A stretch of DNA of 64,000 nt from Prorocentrum cordatum (GCA_963575745.1 CAUYUJ010020254.1:1-64000), one strand, 5' to 3'. Shown: positions 30,110-40,794, counted from the first letter of the stretch. Translations and numbers: made by a program. The notes: generated by a model not told the origin, from the sequence alone.

Positions 30110-32270
30110 TAGAACAGGCCCCTAGAACTGGGTCGGATTTAGGCGGGCAATTGCAGGGTGGAAGGGACCCAAGAACACAGCTCCCAGGACGATGCTGAGG
30201 TCAGACGCGGTGGCTTGAACAGTGTCGGATCTGAACGGGAAAATGCAGGGTGGAGGGGCCCGGGGACACAGCTCCCAGAACGGTGCGGAGGTCGGGCGAG
30301 GCGGCTAGAACAGGGTCGGATCTGGGCGGGGAATTGCGGGGTGGAGGGGCCCACAAACACAGCCCCCATGACGGTGCGGAGGTCAGACGAGGTAGCTTGA
30401 ACAGGGTCGGATCTGGGCGGGAAGTTGCGGGGTGGATGGGGCCCAAGAACAGGGTGGAAGGGGCCCCAGAACACAGCTCCCAGGGCGGTGTGGAGGCCAG
30501 ACGAGGTGGGTACAACAGGGCCGAACAAACGCCAGCAATCGCAAAGTGGACGGGGCCCAAGAATATAGTTCTGAGGGCGGGGCGGAGGTCAGGCGAGGCG
30601 GCTAGAACAGTGCCGGAACCTGGCGGGAAATTGCAGGGTGGAGGGGCCCAAGAACACAGCTCCCAGGGCGGTACGGAGGTCAGACGAGGTGGCCAGAACA
30701 GGGTCGGACCTGGGCGTGATATTGTCGGGGGGTGGGGCTCAAGAACACAGGTCCCAGGACGGTGCGGAGGTCAGGCGAGGTGGCTGGAACAAGGTCGGAT
30801 CTGGGCGGGAAATTATAGGTTGGGGGGGCTTGAGAACACAGCTCCCAGGATGGTGCGGAGGTCAGGCGAGGTGGATAGAACAGGGTCGGATCTGGGCGGG
30901 AAATTGCAGGAGGGGGGGGGCCCAGAACACAGATCCCAGGACGGTGCCGAGGTCAGACGAGGTGGCTGGACACAGGGTCGGATCTGGACCGGAAATTGCA
31001 AGGTGGATGGGGCCCGAGAACACAGCTCCCAGGACGATGCGGAGGTCAGACGAGGTGGCTAGAACAGGGTTGGACCTGGCCCGGGAATTGCTGGGCGCAG
31101 GGACCCAGGAACACAGCTCCCAGGACGGTGCGGAGGTCAGATGAGGTGGCTTGAAGAGTGTCGGATCTGAACGGGAAATTGCAGGGCGGATGGGGCCCAA
31201 GAACGCAGCTCCCAGGGCGGTGCGGAGGCCAGGCGAGGTGGCTAGAACAGGGTCGGATCTGGGCGGGGAGTTGCAGGGGGGAAGGGGCCCAAGAACACAG
31301 GGCCCAGGACGGTGCGGAGGTCAGACGAGGTGGCTAGAACAGGGTCAGGCCTGGGCGGGATATTGTCGGGCGGGTGGAGCCCGAGAACACAGATCCCAGG
31401 GCGGTGCCGAGGTCAGACGAGGTGGGTAGAACAGGGTCGGATCTGGGATGGGGATCATCTCCAGGGGTGGAGGGGCCCGAGAACACAGCTGCCAGGACGG
31501 AGCGTGGGTCAGGCGAGGCGGCTAGAGCAGGGTCGGATCTGGGCCGGAAATTGCAAGGTGGAAGGGGCCCAAGAATACAGCCCCCAGGGCGGTGCGGAGG
31601 TCAGACGAGGCGGCTAGAGCAGGGGCGGATCTGGATGGGAAGTTGCAGGGCGGATGGGGCCCAAGAACACGGCTCCCAGGGCGGTGCTGAGGTCAGGCGA
31701 GGTAGCTGGAACAGGGGCGGATCTGGGCGGGAAATTGCAGGGTGGAAGGGCCGAGAACACAGCTCCCAGGCCGGTGCGGAGGTCAGGCGAGGTGGCTCGA
31801 ACAGGGTCGGATCTGCCCGGGAAATTGCAGGGCGGGTGGGGCCCGAGAACACGGGGCCCAGGGCGGTGCGGAGGTCAGACGAGGCGGGTAGGACAGGGTC
31901 GGATCGGGGCGGGAAATTGCAGGGCGGATGGGGCCCAAGAACACTGCGCCCAGGACGGTGCGTATGTCAGACGAGGTGGCTGGAACAAGGTCGGATCTGG
32001 GCGGGATATTGTCGGGCGGGTGGAGTTCGAGAACACAGGTCCCAGGGCGGTGCGGAGGTCAGACGAGGTGGGGGGAACAGGGTGGGATCTGGGCGGGAAA
32101 TTGCAGGGTGGGAGGGGCCCGAGAACACATCTCCCAGGACGGCGCGGAGTCGGATCTGGGCGGGAAATTGCAGGGCGGATGGGGCCCAGGAACACAGCTC
32201 CCAGGACGGCGCGGAGGTCAGGCGAGGTGGGTAGAACAGGGTCGGATCTGGGCGGGATATTGTAGGGTGG
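30110..32270. repeat. 90-bp tandem array (about 23 units)
   Basis: Unit core: CAGGGTCGGATCTGGGCGGG, AAATTGCAGGG, GGGGCCC, GAACACAGCTCCCAGGACGG, TGCGGAGGTCAGACGAGGTG. TCGGATCTG occurs at 30,225, 30,315 and 30,407, giving spacings of 90 and 92 bp. Units differ by many substitutions, so the array is old. Frames in multiples of three stay open and yield false repeat proteins. Confidence 0.92.
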
Positions 32271-32279
32271 AGGCGAAGA

Positions 32280-32765
32280 GCAGAGGTTCCGAGGGAAGGG
32301 CGTTGGGGGCGGGGATGTCAGACACGGTGGAGGCCAGGGATGCTTCCGAGCGAAAAATGGCTGAGCGAGGTGGGCGGGGGGGAGGCGCGGCGGGGCGCGG
32401 AAATTGCCGGGTGGGGGCCTCAAGAACAAAGGCTCAGACGCGGGGGGTGCCGGGGCGAGGTCGGCGGTGGGAGGGGCGGCGAGGCGTGGAAATTGTCGGG
32501 CGGGGGCCTCGAGAACAAGATGCTGGGGGTGCCGGGGCGAAGTGGGCGGGGAGGAGCGGCGGCGGGGCGCGGAGATTGCTTGGTGGGAGCCTCGCGAACA
32601 AAGGCTCAGACGCCGGGGATGCCGGGGCGAGGCGGGCGGGGGGGGAGCGGCGGGGCGCGGAAATTGCTGGGTGGGGGCCTCGCGCGCGGCGCGCGTTCAA
32701 GCGCGGCTGAAGATCAGAGGCTCCGACGGCAAGGATGCCGAGGCAAGGTCGATGGGGGGGCGGCG
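32280..32765. repeat. second 89-90-bp tandem array, different unit
   Basis: Unit core: GGGGCGCGGAAATTGCCGGG, TGGGGGCCTC, GAACAAAGGCTCAGACGC, GGGATGCCGGGGCGAGG. GGAAATTG recurs at 32,399 and 32,488. It shares the GAAATTGC word and period with the adjacent array and may derive from it. About five units. From 32,765 to 33,050 I see nothing assignable. Confidence 0.8.
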
Positions 32766-33054
32766 GAGCGCAGAAGTTATTTGGCTGGGGTGGGGAAGGG
32801 AAAAGGGTCAGATCCGGGGGCGCAGAGACCTGAGTATATGTTGGCGATCTGGGCCTTTGGAGTGCACAGTTGCTTTGCGCTGCTGAGCTGCAGCTCCAGC
32901 GCCATCTGCCTTTGCGCTTGCGCTCCCGACCTGGATGCGATCGTGGAGGTTCAGGCAGTGCTGGTCATGCAGTTTTTTGCTTATGCGTTTGCGCTACTGA
33001 CCTGGACTGGCGATCGCATTCCGCACTTTCCCTCGCGCGCCTCTGGGGTCGGCG

Positions 33055-33515
33055 GATGCTTTTACGAGGCGCTGCGCTTCTGCTGGATGCTGTGATTCTG
33101 CGGTGTGCAGTACTTATTCGAGGCGCCATGCATCTACGAGTTACCATGTCCCTAGGCGGTGCAGCGCTCTTACCCAGCGCCGTGCGTCTACGAGGCGCTG
33201 TGCTTCTACGAGGTGCGGCAGATGTTTCCACGAGGTGTTGCGCTTCTGCGTTATGCTGCGCCTCCACGAGGTGCGGCAATCAGAACTCTTACAAGTCACT
33301 GCGCAACCACGAGGTGCACCTCTTCACCGAGGTGATGTGCGTCTACGAGGTGCGGCGTTGCAATGTGGTGCTCCGTTTCTACGTGATGCTGAGCCCCTGC
33401 ATGGCGTTGCGCCTCTACAGGGTGTGGTGCGTTCATGTGGCCCTGTACTTCCACGTGGCGCTGCGCTCCTCCGCGGCGCACTGCTTCCACGAGGCGCAGG
33501 CGCTACAACCTCGAG
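33055..33515. repeat. 18-bp CTACGAGGTGCTGCGCTT degenerate repeat
   Basis: Units such as CTACGAGGCGCTGTGCTT, CCACGAGGTGTTGCGCTT and CTACGTGATGCTGAGCCC repeat at 18 bp with drift and small insertions. The period again keeps several frames open, so reading frames here are not evidence of genes. Confidence 0.7.
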
Positions 33516-33727
33516 GCCTGCGTGCGTGAAGAGAGCGAGCTGGCAGCGGCGCGCGCGAAACGGGCGAATCATCATCGGCTCAGCTAGTGCCACAGTGCTG
33601 AGAGCCGCAACGGGCTGGGGCGATATCTGCCCGCGCGAGCGCCTATGCGAAATACAGCTCACAAAGTACGAGCCGTCAACTCCCATGCTTTCCATCGGGG
33701 CGATCCTTTTCCCGCGCCATCCCGCGC

Positions 33728-33795
33728 CATGCGCTTCCTCCTCCTCCTCCTCTTCCTCCTCCTCCTCCTCCTCTTCCTCCTCTTCCTCCTCCGCT
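33728..33795. repeat. TCC/TCT array
   Basis: About 65 bp of (TCC)n immediately upstream of the plus-strand coding block at 33,878. It could be the pyrimidine tract of an intron. Confidence 0.8.
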
Positions 33796-33877
33796 GGGGC
33801 GCTGGCACCGGGCTGGAAGGCCGCCCCCCGCGAACGCGCGCGCCAGGTACTGCGCGCCATCTGGCGGTCTCGAGTTT

Positions 33878-35342
33878 TTGAGCGCCTCGATGAGGGAGGG
33901 CGTCAACCCTTACAGCATCCGCGTCTTGCCGAGGCTGCGCAGCGCACGCATGGGCCCAGCGTCGCCGAAGGCGCGCCGGGCGGTGCAGGACGAGAACGCG
34001 CGGCGCGCCCTGGGCCTCGGAGAGGCGGAAGGGCGAAGGCTGAATCTGACTGTTTCACCCCCGCGCCAGGATCGTAGACGGTCGCCCGCGGGCCTTCCGT
34101 CGTCGCTCAGAAAGCAAGTGAATCATTCAGTTTTTCTCCGCCAGCTTCTGGGCGACACGCCCGGTATGGAGTTGGACTACATCACTTCGTGTTGAGGCAC
34201 TTCAGGTGCAAGCGAAGCGCGTGCTTGTGTCGGCGTGCATCCCAGGCGCGCAGGGGGCACGCGGGCACCGCCGCCGAAGATTAAGCTGACGTATCAAGTT
34301 TTCCCATGCAGAATCGATGGCAGCCCTCCCTGCGTACGCGGGTAAGCTTACCGTCCTCAGGAGGAGGCGCGGGCACAATTGGGACATGGAGGCGTCCTTC
34401 TTCGGCAAGGACTTGTGCAACACCCTCAGCGCTCTCGGCGAGGAGCACGGCGTTCTCCGCGCTCGCGCGTGATCACCATGAAGGGGGGTCACCCCGACAG
34501 CCCCTGGCGCTTCGGCGCAGTGCGACCTGAGGTCAGTAGGACGGACCAACGGCCGCGAGTTCAGGGGGCACCTGGTGCGGGAGGTGCGGGCGCTATGGCC
34601 CTCTGATATCACCGTCGACGGCCTCAGCGCTGCGGACACGCTGCGCGTTGGCGGCGGGCTCAGCGCGGGACGCCGGGGTCGCGGGAGGCCGGCGGGAGGG
34701 GTGGCGATCACGATTCCGGTCCAGGCTGCGGTTTTCGATCCGCTTCGTTTGCGTCCTTCGTGTGGTTTGGTGAGAGTCAGACGCCCACGGTGCCCTCCTG
34801 ATTTCTTGGCTTGTAGCCGAGTGCCGCAGTCCGATCTCGGCATCGATCGGCGCATCGGCCGCCCGCCCGATGGACCTTTCCTAGGGGCGTGCTATTGAGG
34901 TTTGGACGCCCAGGTTGAAGTCGACGAGGAGACCGTGTTGTTCGGCAGCTGCGCGATGGCGCGGGCCGCCAATGATTTGGAGTCTGGCGCCATCCTTGGC
35001 CATTTGGCTAGGACTTCGGCGATCCGGGAACGGAGGCGAAAGGCGAGCAGGTACACGGGTCCAACCCTTCATCCCCCTTCCCCTTCCTCCTCTGATTGTT
35101 CCCCCTCTTCCTGCGTGGGGGGGCGGGGTGGGTGGGTGGGCGGTGGCGCGGGGGAACGAGGTGGACCTGTAGAGTCGTCCTCCCCCAGCAGGGGCGGAAA
35201 AAGGAGCCGCTTTGGGAAGCGTTCTGGGCTCCAGAAGCGACCAGCGGCCGCGAAGCGGCCGGCGACGCGGCTGACGGTCGCGAAGCGGCCAGCGTCTGTG
35301 AAGCGCCCTCGACATGCCCGGCTGTGCTGTAGCAGCGCGTAA
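33878..35342 (+). CDS. plus-strand multi-exon hypothetical protein with basic KRPA tail
   Basis: Coding blocks in order: 33,878-34,195 (SPKARRAVQDENARRALG, then SLRKQVNHSVFLRQLLGD); 34,317 to about 34,469 (ATG at 34,317; AYAGKLTVLRRRRGHNWDME, SFFGKDLCNTLSALGEEHG); about 34,545-34,895 (REVRALWPSDITVDGLSAAD); about 34,902-35,051 (VEVDEETVLFGSCAMARAAN, LESGAILGHLART), which ends at a GTACACGGG donor; and about 35,190-35,342, after CCCAGCAG. The last block carries GLQKRPAAAKRPATRL, VAKRPASVKRPRHAR and a stop. Balanced composition in each block contrasts with the G/T-rich or TCC-rich introns. The KRPA repeats suggest a basic nucleic-acid-binding tail, common in dinoflagellate proteins. Donor/acceptor pairs for the first three blocks are not fixed, and block 1 is in a different frame. 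Function unknown. Confidence 0.45.
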
Positions 35343-35514
35343 GTCTCAGTATCCATACGCAGTCCTCCTCGTCATCTTTCTCTTCCACCTCCTTGTCGTG
35401 GAGCTTCGTGGTTTGAAAACATCCGATGCGACGACGGCCTTGAAAGATCTCGCGGAAGAAGGGCGTGGCCCTGGAGGGCGCCTTCGGGCCATATCTGGGG
35501 CCCGCGTGGAGGGC

Positions 35515-35690
35515 GAGGGTAAGGCGAGGAGGGGGAGGAGGAGGGCGAGGGAGGCGACGCTCACGAATGCGAGGACGAGGGGGGAAGGGCGAGGACGAGA
35601 ACGAAGACGAAGAGGAGGAGGAGGAGGTGGAGGAGGAGGCAGAAGGCGAGCGGCAGGGAGGGGAGGGGGAGGGAACCCTCCCCGCAGGGA
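35515..35690. repeat. GGA/GAC array
   Basis: Imperfect purine-rich triplets, mostly GGA with GAC/GAA variants, downstream of the plus-strand gene. Confidence 0.75.
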
Positions 35691-35739
35691 AAAAGGCGTG
35701 TTGGAAGAGGACGTAAAGAACACATGTGTTGTCTTGCAC

Positions 35740-36745
35740 TGTGTGGTCTCACGTTGACATCCAGAATACGAGTGAAACAATGTTTTTTCTCACGCCGTTT
35801 TCGGGGTGACACGTGTCACCCGCGTGCTGTTTCACACTGTGTGGTCTCATGTTGGCATCTTGAATACGAGTGAAACAATTTTTTCCGCACGCAGTGTTCG
35901 GGGTGACGCGTGTCATCCGTGTGCTGTTTAACACTGGATGGTTTCACGTTTGCATCCAGAATACGAGTGACACAACTGTTTTTTTGTTCGCACACAGTTT
36001 TCGGGGTGACACGTCACCCGCGCGTTGATTCGCAGTGTATGGTCTCATGCTGGCATCCAGAGTACGAGTGGAACACTTGGTTTGTCTCACGCAGTTTTCG
36101 GGGTGACACGTGTCACCCGCGTGCTAGTTCATAGTGTATGCTCTCATGTTGGCATCCATGATTTGATTGGAACGATTGTTTTTTTTTCTCGCAGCTTTCG
36201 GGGTGACTCCTGTCGCCCGTGTGTTGTGTCACACTGTATGGTCTCATGTTGGCATACAGACTACGAGTGGAGCATTTGGTGTTTCTCACATGGTTTTCGG
36301 GGTGACACGTGTCACCCGCGTGTTGCTTCACAGTGTATGGTTTCATGTTGGCATCCAGAATACGAAAGAAACTATTGTTTTGTCTCACATACGTGTCACC
36401 CGTGTGTTGTTTCACACTGCATGGTCCCACGTTCGCATCCACAGAGGCTTGTGTTTGTGGTTTGTGCGGTGTTATGCGTTGCTGTTCGCATCCAGAGTGC
36501 TGGTGAAAGAACGGTTTTGTTCGCACACAATGCTCGAGGTGACGTGTGTCACCCGCGTGTTGTTTCACAGTGTATGGTCTCATGTTGGCATCCTGAATAC
36601 GGGTGAAACAATTGGTTTGTCTCACACAGTGTTCGGGGTGACGCGTGTCACCCATGTGTTGTTTCACACAGTATGGTCTCATGTTGGCATCCAGTATACG
36701 AGTAAAACAGTGTTTTTTTCTCACACAGCTTTCGGGCGTTCAGAC
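35740..36745. repeat. 97-103-bp tandem array with 16-bp palindromic core
   Basis: About ten units. Each has TTTTCGGGGTGACACGTGTC followed by ACCCGCGTG, GTTTCACACTGTGTGG, CTCATGTTGGCATCCAG and ATACGAGTG. GGGGTGAC occurs at 35,803, 35,900, 36,003, 36,100, 36,200 and 36,299. The core GGTGACACGTGTCACC is a perfect palindrome in intact units. One unit near 36,390 lacks half of it. A solitary unit is at 40,795-40,908. Confidence 0.92.
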
Positions 36746-36749
36746 CACA

Positions 36750-36905
36750 GTCGCCTGAGATAGCCTCACGAATGTGACCTCGGAGGTGCCCTTCCCCATG
36801 GTGGTCTGGCCATTTTCGCTTGTGGCATCCCCGCAACTGTGGCTGCCTAGACGCCCTGAACTGATGTGTTCAGGCCTTTTTCACCTGAGGCACGCTCGCA
36901 ACTCG
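36750..36905. repeat. 65-bp repeat family, short cluster
   Basis: GACCTCGGAGGTGCCCTTCC, CCATGGTGGTCTGGCCA and TTTTCGCTTGTGGCATCC, then CTGAACTGATGTGTTCAGGCC, match the larger array at 39,235-39,775. It begins where the 100-bp array ends. The next 650 bp (36,905-37,555) hold no gene I can support; a short GC hairpin (CCGCCCCGC/GCGGGGCGG) lies near 37,342. Confidence 0.7.
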
Positions 36906-37552
36906 GACATCGACAATCGCGAGGACGAGTGTGACTTGGTGTTCGCGGCTGAGAACGTGACCCTTCAACTGATGGCGTTCGTTATGGGCCATTCGACGGG
37001 GATCATATGCACATCGACCGAGAAGGATTGCACGGATCCAACCGATGATATGTTTCGTAATGTGTTTCTAGCTGGCGATCTGTTTGACATGTGTTCTGCA
37101 AGGTGCTGATGTTGAGCCTTCATCCATTGGCCGACAAGAATTTGCAGTCACAGTTGAAAGCGATATGTAAATACGGGATGTGCTTGCGCCCCCCCATGTT
37201 CGCACCTCGTTCTGCTCCGCCTCCACCCACCTCTCCCTAGCATCCCCCACGGTCAGGAACTTTGGCTGAGCTTGTCGCGGTGCGACACGCTATCCACTCC
37301 CCGGCCGCCCAGCGTCGACGTCCAGAGTTTTTCTGAGTCCCCCGCCCCGCGGAGCGGGGCGGCACGCTATTCGCTCGCATGCCGTATCGTGTGCCCCCGT
37401 GGCCGCCGCTGCGGCACGCTGGCGCAACAATGCTTGACCGTGTTCCGCCAGGCCCGTCTTCCCTGAGGCGTGCGACGCGCGCCTGGGCACGTCGAATCCG
37501 CGTTTGCCCCGTGCGGCTGCCATGTCGAGGACCAAATCCGCCCGTGAGGCCC

Positions 37553-37730
37553 CGTTTTCAGGAGGGAAAAAGCCACACAGGCACAGTTAATCGTCGATTC
37601 CCCCGAAAATATTGGATAATATGGGAAGTGGGGGGAAAGACAAAATCCCAGAAGATTTGTGAAAATGTGAGGAATCCTGTTATCTGTGTGTATGTATTTA
37701 TTTGTGTGTCCCAGGGCCCCTTCGCATTTG
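37553..37730. repeat. dispersed repeat family GTCGATTCCCCCGAAAATAT (copy 1)
   Basis: Shared order with 51,372-51,535 and 53,908-54,186: GGGAAAAACGC-like start, AATCGTCGATTCCCCC, GGAAAATAT, GGGAAGTGGGGGGAAGAC, then TGTGTGTCCCAGGGCCCCTT. The copies are degenerate and lie in unrelated surroundings, as expected for an old SINE- or MITE-like family. Confidence 0.65.
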
Positions 37731-38030
37731 TGAGCTTCCCGGGAGGGTGTGCACCGTTCCACGCGCAGCGAGCTTTTGGTTGGAGGGTCGGGTGTGTTGT
37801 TTGCATGTTTTTTGCTTTTGTGTTGCGTGTGTTGTGTTTTTTTGTCAGCTGCTTCTACTTGCTGCTTGCTTGTGGCAGCCGAGTTTCTGCGGCCTGCGAC
37901 CCGGGGCGTGGCCACCCAGACCGTTCTCACGAGGTGTGCTTTTCTAGGGGACTGTCAGGTCGATGGCCAAATATCCGCCCGTGGGGCCCCCCCTTTTGTG
38001 GGCTTCCCGGGAGGGTGTGGCCGCCGAGGC

Positions 38031-38082
38031 TTTTTATTTTTTTTTTATTTTTTTTTTTTTTTTTCTTTTTTTTTTCTTTTTT

Positions 38083-38114
<32 letters not shown>

Positions 38115-38262
38115 TTTCTTTTTTTTTCTTTTTTTTTTTTTTTATTTTTTTTTTTTTTTTTTTTTTTTGTTGTTTTTTTTTTTTCTTTTTTATTTTTTTT
38201 TTTTATTTCTTTTTTTATTTTTTCTTTTCTTTCTTTTGTTATTCTTCTTTTGTTTTTTTTAA

Positions 38263-38293
<31 letters not shown>

Positions 38294-38389
38294 ACATTTA
38301 TTTATTTGTTTTTTTTTTTATTGTTTCTTTTTTGTTTTTTTTTTTTTTTTTTTTTCTTTCTTTTTCTTTTTTTTTTTTTTTTTTTTTTG
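38031..38389. repeat. T-rich homopolymer-like tract
   Basis: About 360 bp of T with isolated C, A and G, flanked on both sides by the words GGGGCGTGGCC(A/C)CC and CGAGGTGTGCTTTTCTAGGGG (37,903-37,955 and 38,404-38,600). The flanks therefore look duplicated around it. Actual length is uncertain because such runs assemble poorly. From 38,610 to 39,235 I see no supported gene. Confidence 0.85.
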
Positions 38390-39234
38390 CTGGCCTGCGC
38401 CCGCGGGGCGTGGCCCCCAGATTAGTTGTTTGGTCTAAACGCTAGGCTCTCCCTGACCCCAGGAATGCGGGGGCCCGTTTCCTCTTGTCCTTGCTCATGC
38501 CTCTGCCTGCTCCTCTCTCGCTTCCCCCTCTGGGGCTCCAGCCTTTCTGGGCCAAGCTGTTAGGGATAGCCCGTCTTAACCGAGGTGTGCTTTTCTAGGG
38601 GAGGTTTTGTCCGCCCCAGGTCTCAGAGGACCTCGTCCCTCTGAGACCTGGGGTACCCATGCCACCGCTGCATTGCAATCGTTTTCCCCTTTTTGGGCCG
38701 CCTGGGCGGCCCTCGTCCCCACCGTTGGATTCGCTTCGAAATTCTGGTCAGAACGCACCCCGGGAGAGGTCGGGGGGGTAGCGATATCGGTTCCTTTCGG
38801 TTCCCCCCCAAAGTCTTCAGTTCTACTGTCAAGACGCATCGCAAGGATGAGGAAGTTTCCAAGGCTACCCATGCATCCTTGCCCCTTCAGCCCATACTTG
38901 GCGACTTTCGCTGGCCAACCGGCCAGCCCCGTCCGAAAGCGCCAACATGGCCTTCCAAGGCCCTTGCACCCTTACCGCGCACCCCGAATTATACGACTTG
39001 GCTGCACCACGTCCTCCATCCAGCGGCCTGTGAATCGTGCAGGGCTCGCCTGGCTCAGCGCCACATCTGCCTCAGGCCTGCGGTTTCTGGCCGAGGCACG
39101 TGTTCTTCGGACCCCTCTTGACGAACGCCGCGGGAGAGCGAGGCCGTCGGCGGCCACCGGCGGGGGCGTAGGCCAGGCTCCGCCGCCGTCGGCCCCGAGG
39201 CTCCCGCCTGACCAGGGCGCCCTGGCCAGGGTGC

Positions 39235-39775
39235 ATCCCTGTGCTCGGAGGTGCCCCACCCCGTGGTGGCCTGGCCACTGTTCGCTTGTGACGTCCCCGT
39301 CACTGTGGCTGCCTTAAACGCCCTGAGCTGATGTGCTCAGGCCACTTTCGCCCGAGACGCTCTCGTATCCCTGTGCTCGGAGGTGCCCCACCCCGTGGTG
39401 GTCTGGCCGCTTTCGCTTGTGACGTCCCCGTCGCTGTGGCTGCCTTAAACGCCCTGAGCTGATGTGATCAGGCCACTTTCGCCCGAGACGCCCTCGCAAC
39501 TCTGACGTCGGAGGTGCCCTACCCCATGGTGGTCCGGCCACTTTCGCTTGTGACATCCTCGCAACTGTGGCTTCCGAGACGCCCTGAGTTGAGGTGTTCA
39601 GGCCAACTTCGCCTGAGACATCCTCGCAACTCTCGGTTCCGAGATGCCGTGAACTGAGGTGGTCAAGCCGCTTTCCCCAGAGACATCCTCCGAACCCTGA
39701 CCTCGGAGATGCCCTGCCCCAAGGTGGTTCGGCCATTGTCGCCAGAGACCCTCGCATGGCCGCATGGCGTTTGGC
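39235..39775. repeat. 65/132-bp tandem array
   Basis: CTCGGAGGTGCCCCACCCCG starts units at about 39,245, 39,377 and 39,508 (132 and 131 bp). Each is a pair of related half-units of about 65 bp (CCTCGCAACTCTGAC / CCTCGCAACTGTGG). Later half-units are more diverged. The array runs directly into the relict spliced leader. Confidence 0.85.
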
Positions 39776-39778
39776 CAT

Positions 39779-39818
39779 TCCGTAGCCGTTTGGGCTCAAG
39801 CTATTTTCGAGCTCAAGG
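39779..39818 (+). other. tandem relict dinoflagellate spliced-leader sequence
   Basis: At 39,780-39,800 the plus strand reads CCGTAGCCGTTTGGGCTCAA plus G. This matches 19 of 21 positions of the conserved dinoflagellate spliced leader (CCGTAGCCATTTTGGCTCAA plus G). It is followed at once by CTATTTTCGAGCTCAAG (39,801-39,817), which resembles a second leader lacking its first bases. Dinoflagellate mRNAs receive the leader by trans-splicing. Genomic leader copies mark cDNAs that reintegrated, and tandem copies mark repeated cycles. No GT donor follows, so this is not a functional SL RNA gene. Confidence 0.72.
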
Positions 39819-40008
39819 GGAAAGTCGCTCTTCATCGAGCCCTGACTAAGCTCTGACTTTCTGTCGCGAGCCCCGTGCGCGTTTCTCGTTCAGCTCTTCT
39901 AGCATGTGCAGCGCTGCGCTGCATTCGCTGCTGTGGGTGATTATTACGTGTCCCATCGTATGTGTGACAGGGCATAGTGGTGATTGCGAGAGAGAGTAGA
40001 ATATTCGT

Positions 40009-40260
40009 ATGAACCTGCCACTTGCAAGCGATAAGGCGTGTTCGGTTGCGATCGGACTCTCGGCATCCATGTTGGTGACAGCTGTCTTTGTTTTCGGAGC
40101 GGTTGGATATGTACAAGGTTCCAGGTACAAAGCGATTATGCCAGCGTTGAATGACGCGACCCAGAGCGATCCGGTCGATGCACTTATCGAGCAGCCTTTT
40201 GATCCAGCCCTTGCATTCTCGTTCATGGTGCGCTTGGATGGAATCGCGTGCAGAGTGTAG
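40009..40260 (+). CDS. small frame downstream of the relict leader, unrecognised
   Basis: An 83-codon plus-strand frame starting at an ATG contains one hydrophobic segment (SMLVTAVFVFGAVGYV) flanked by charged sequence. It lies about 190 bp after the relict spliced leader and in the same orientation, where a retroposed mRNA would lie. An overlapping minus frame (39,846-40,226) is equally open, so coding is unproven. Confidence 0.22.
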   Translation: MNLPLASDKACSVAIGLSASMLVTAVFVFGAVGYVQGSRYKAIMPALNDATQSDPVDALIEQPFDPALAFSFMVRLDGIACRV

Positions 40261-40269
40261 CCGGTCTAA

Positions 40270-40352
40270 GAACAGATGCGCTGATAGATCGTTTGGAAAA
40301 GGTCGAAATGATGCAGGGGTCACGCTGCCACGACATTGAGATCGTGGCATGC
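40270..40352. repeat. 80-bp repeat shared with 41,028-41,110
   Basis: AGAACAGAT, GATCGTTTGGAAAAGGTCG and TGCAGGGGTCACGCTGCCAC recur in order at 41,030-41,102. From 40,352 to 40,790 there is a short TCC run (40,602-40,655) and nothing else assignable. Confidence 0.7.
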
Positions 40353-40794
40353 CACATGCTTGTTGCTGGCATCGTCTACGGCAGGGGGTCCTGTGCTTTC
40401 ACAGACCGCATGGCTTAAGATGTTGCGAGTGCCGTGGCGTTGACAGGGTGCGATGAGGAATCCTGAGAATTTTTGGGCTTGTAGATCCGCGTGCAATTTG
40501 GCGACAGCATCCGCGGTGGTCTCTGAAGCTTGAGATCGACTCAGCCTGCTTGAATGGCCGCGAGGTGTGATTAGTCAGTTGTATTATACTTGATTGAGTG
40601 CTCCTCCTCCTGTTTCTCCTTCTCCTCCTCCTCTTCCTTCTCCTCCTCCCCCCTTCTGAGCCGTTGCAGCGGCCCAGAACACATTCAGGATCGCACTCCC
40701 GTGTTTCTCTCGCTCCCACCCGCCCGCCGCCGCTCGAGGGGGGGCTGGTTCGGGCTGGCGAGGGCCGATTTTGAAGCAATGACATCGGTCACCT

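Noticed and set aside
30250-32234. Repeat proteins with 30-residue period over the 90-bp array
   Set aside because: Period divisible by three keeps frames open; several frames on both strands are equally open, and substitutions show no codon preference that I can see.
35740-36745. CRISPR-like regular array
   Set aside because: Units of about 100 bp are contiguous tandem copies without unique spacers, there are no Cas genes, and the genome is eukaryotic.
37749-38438. Poly-Phe membrane protein
   Set aside because: Translation of a T-rich tract.
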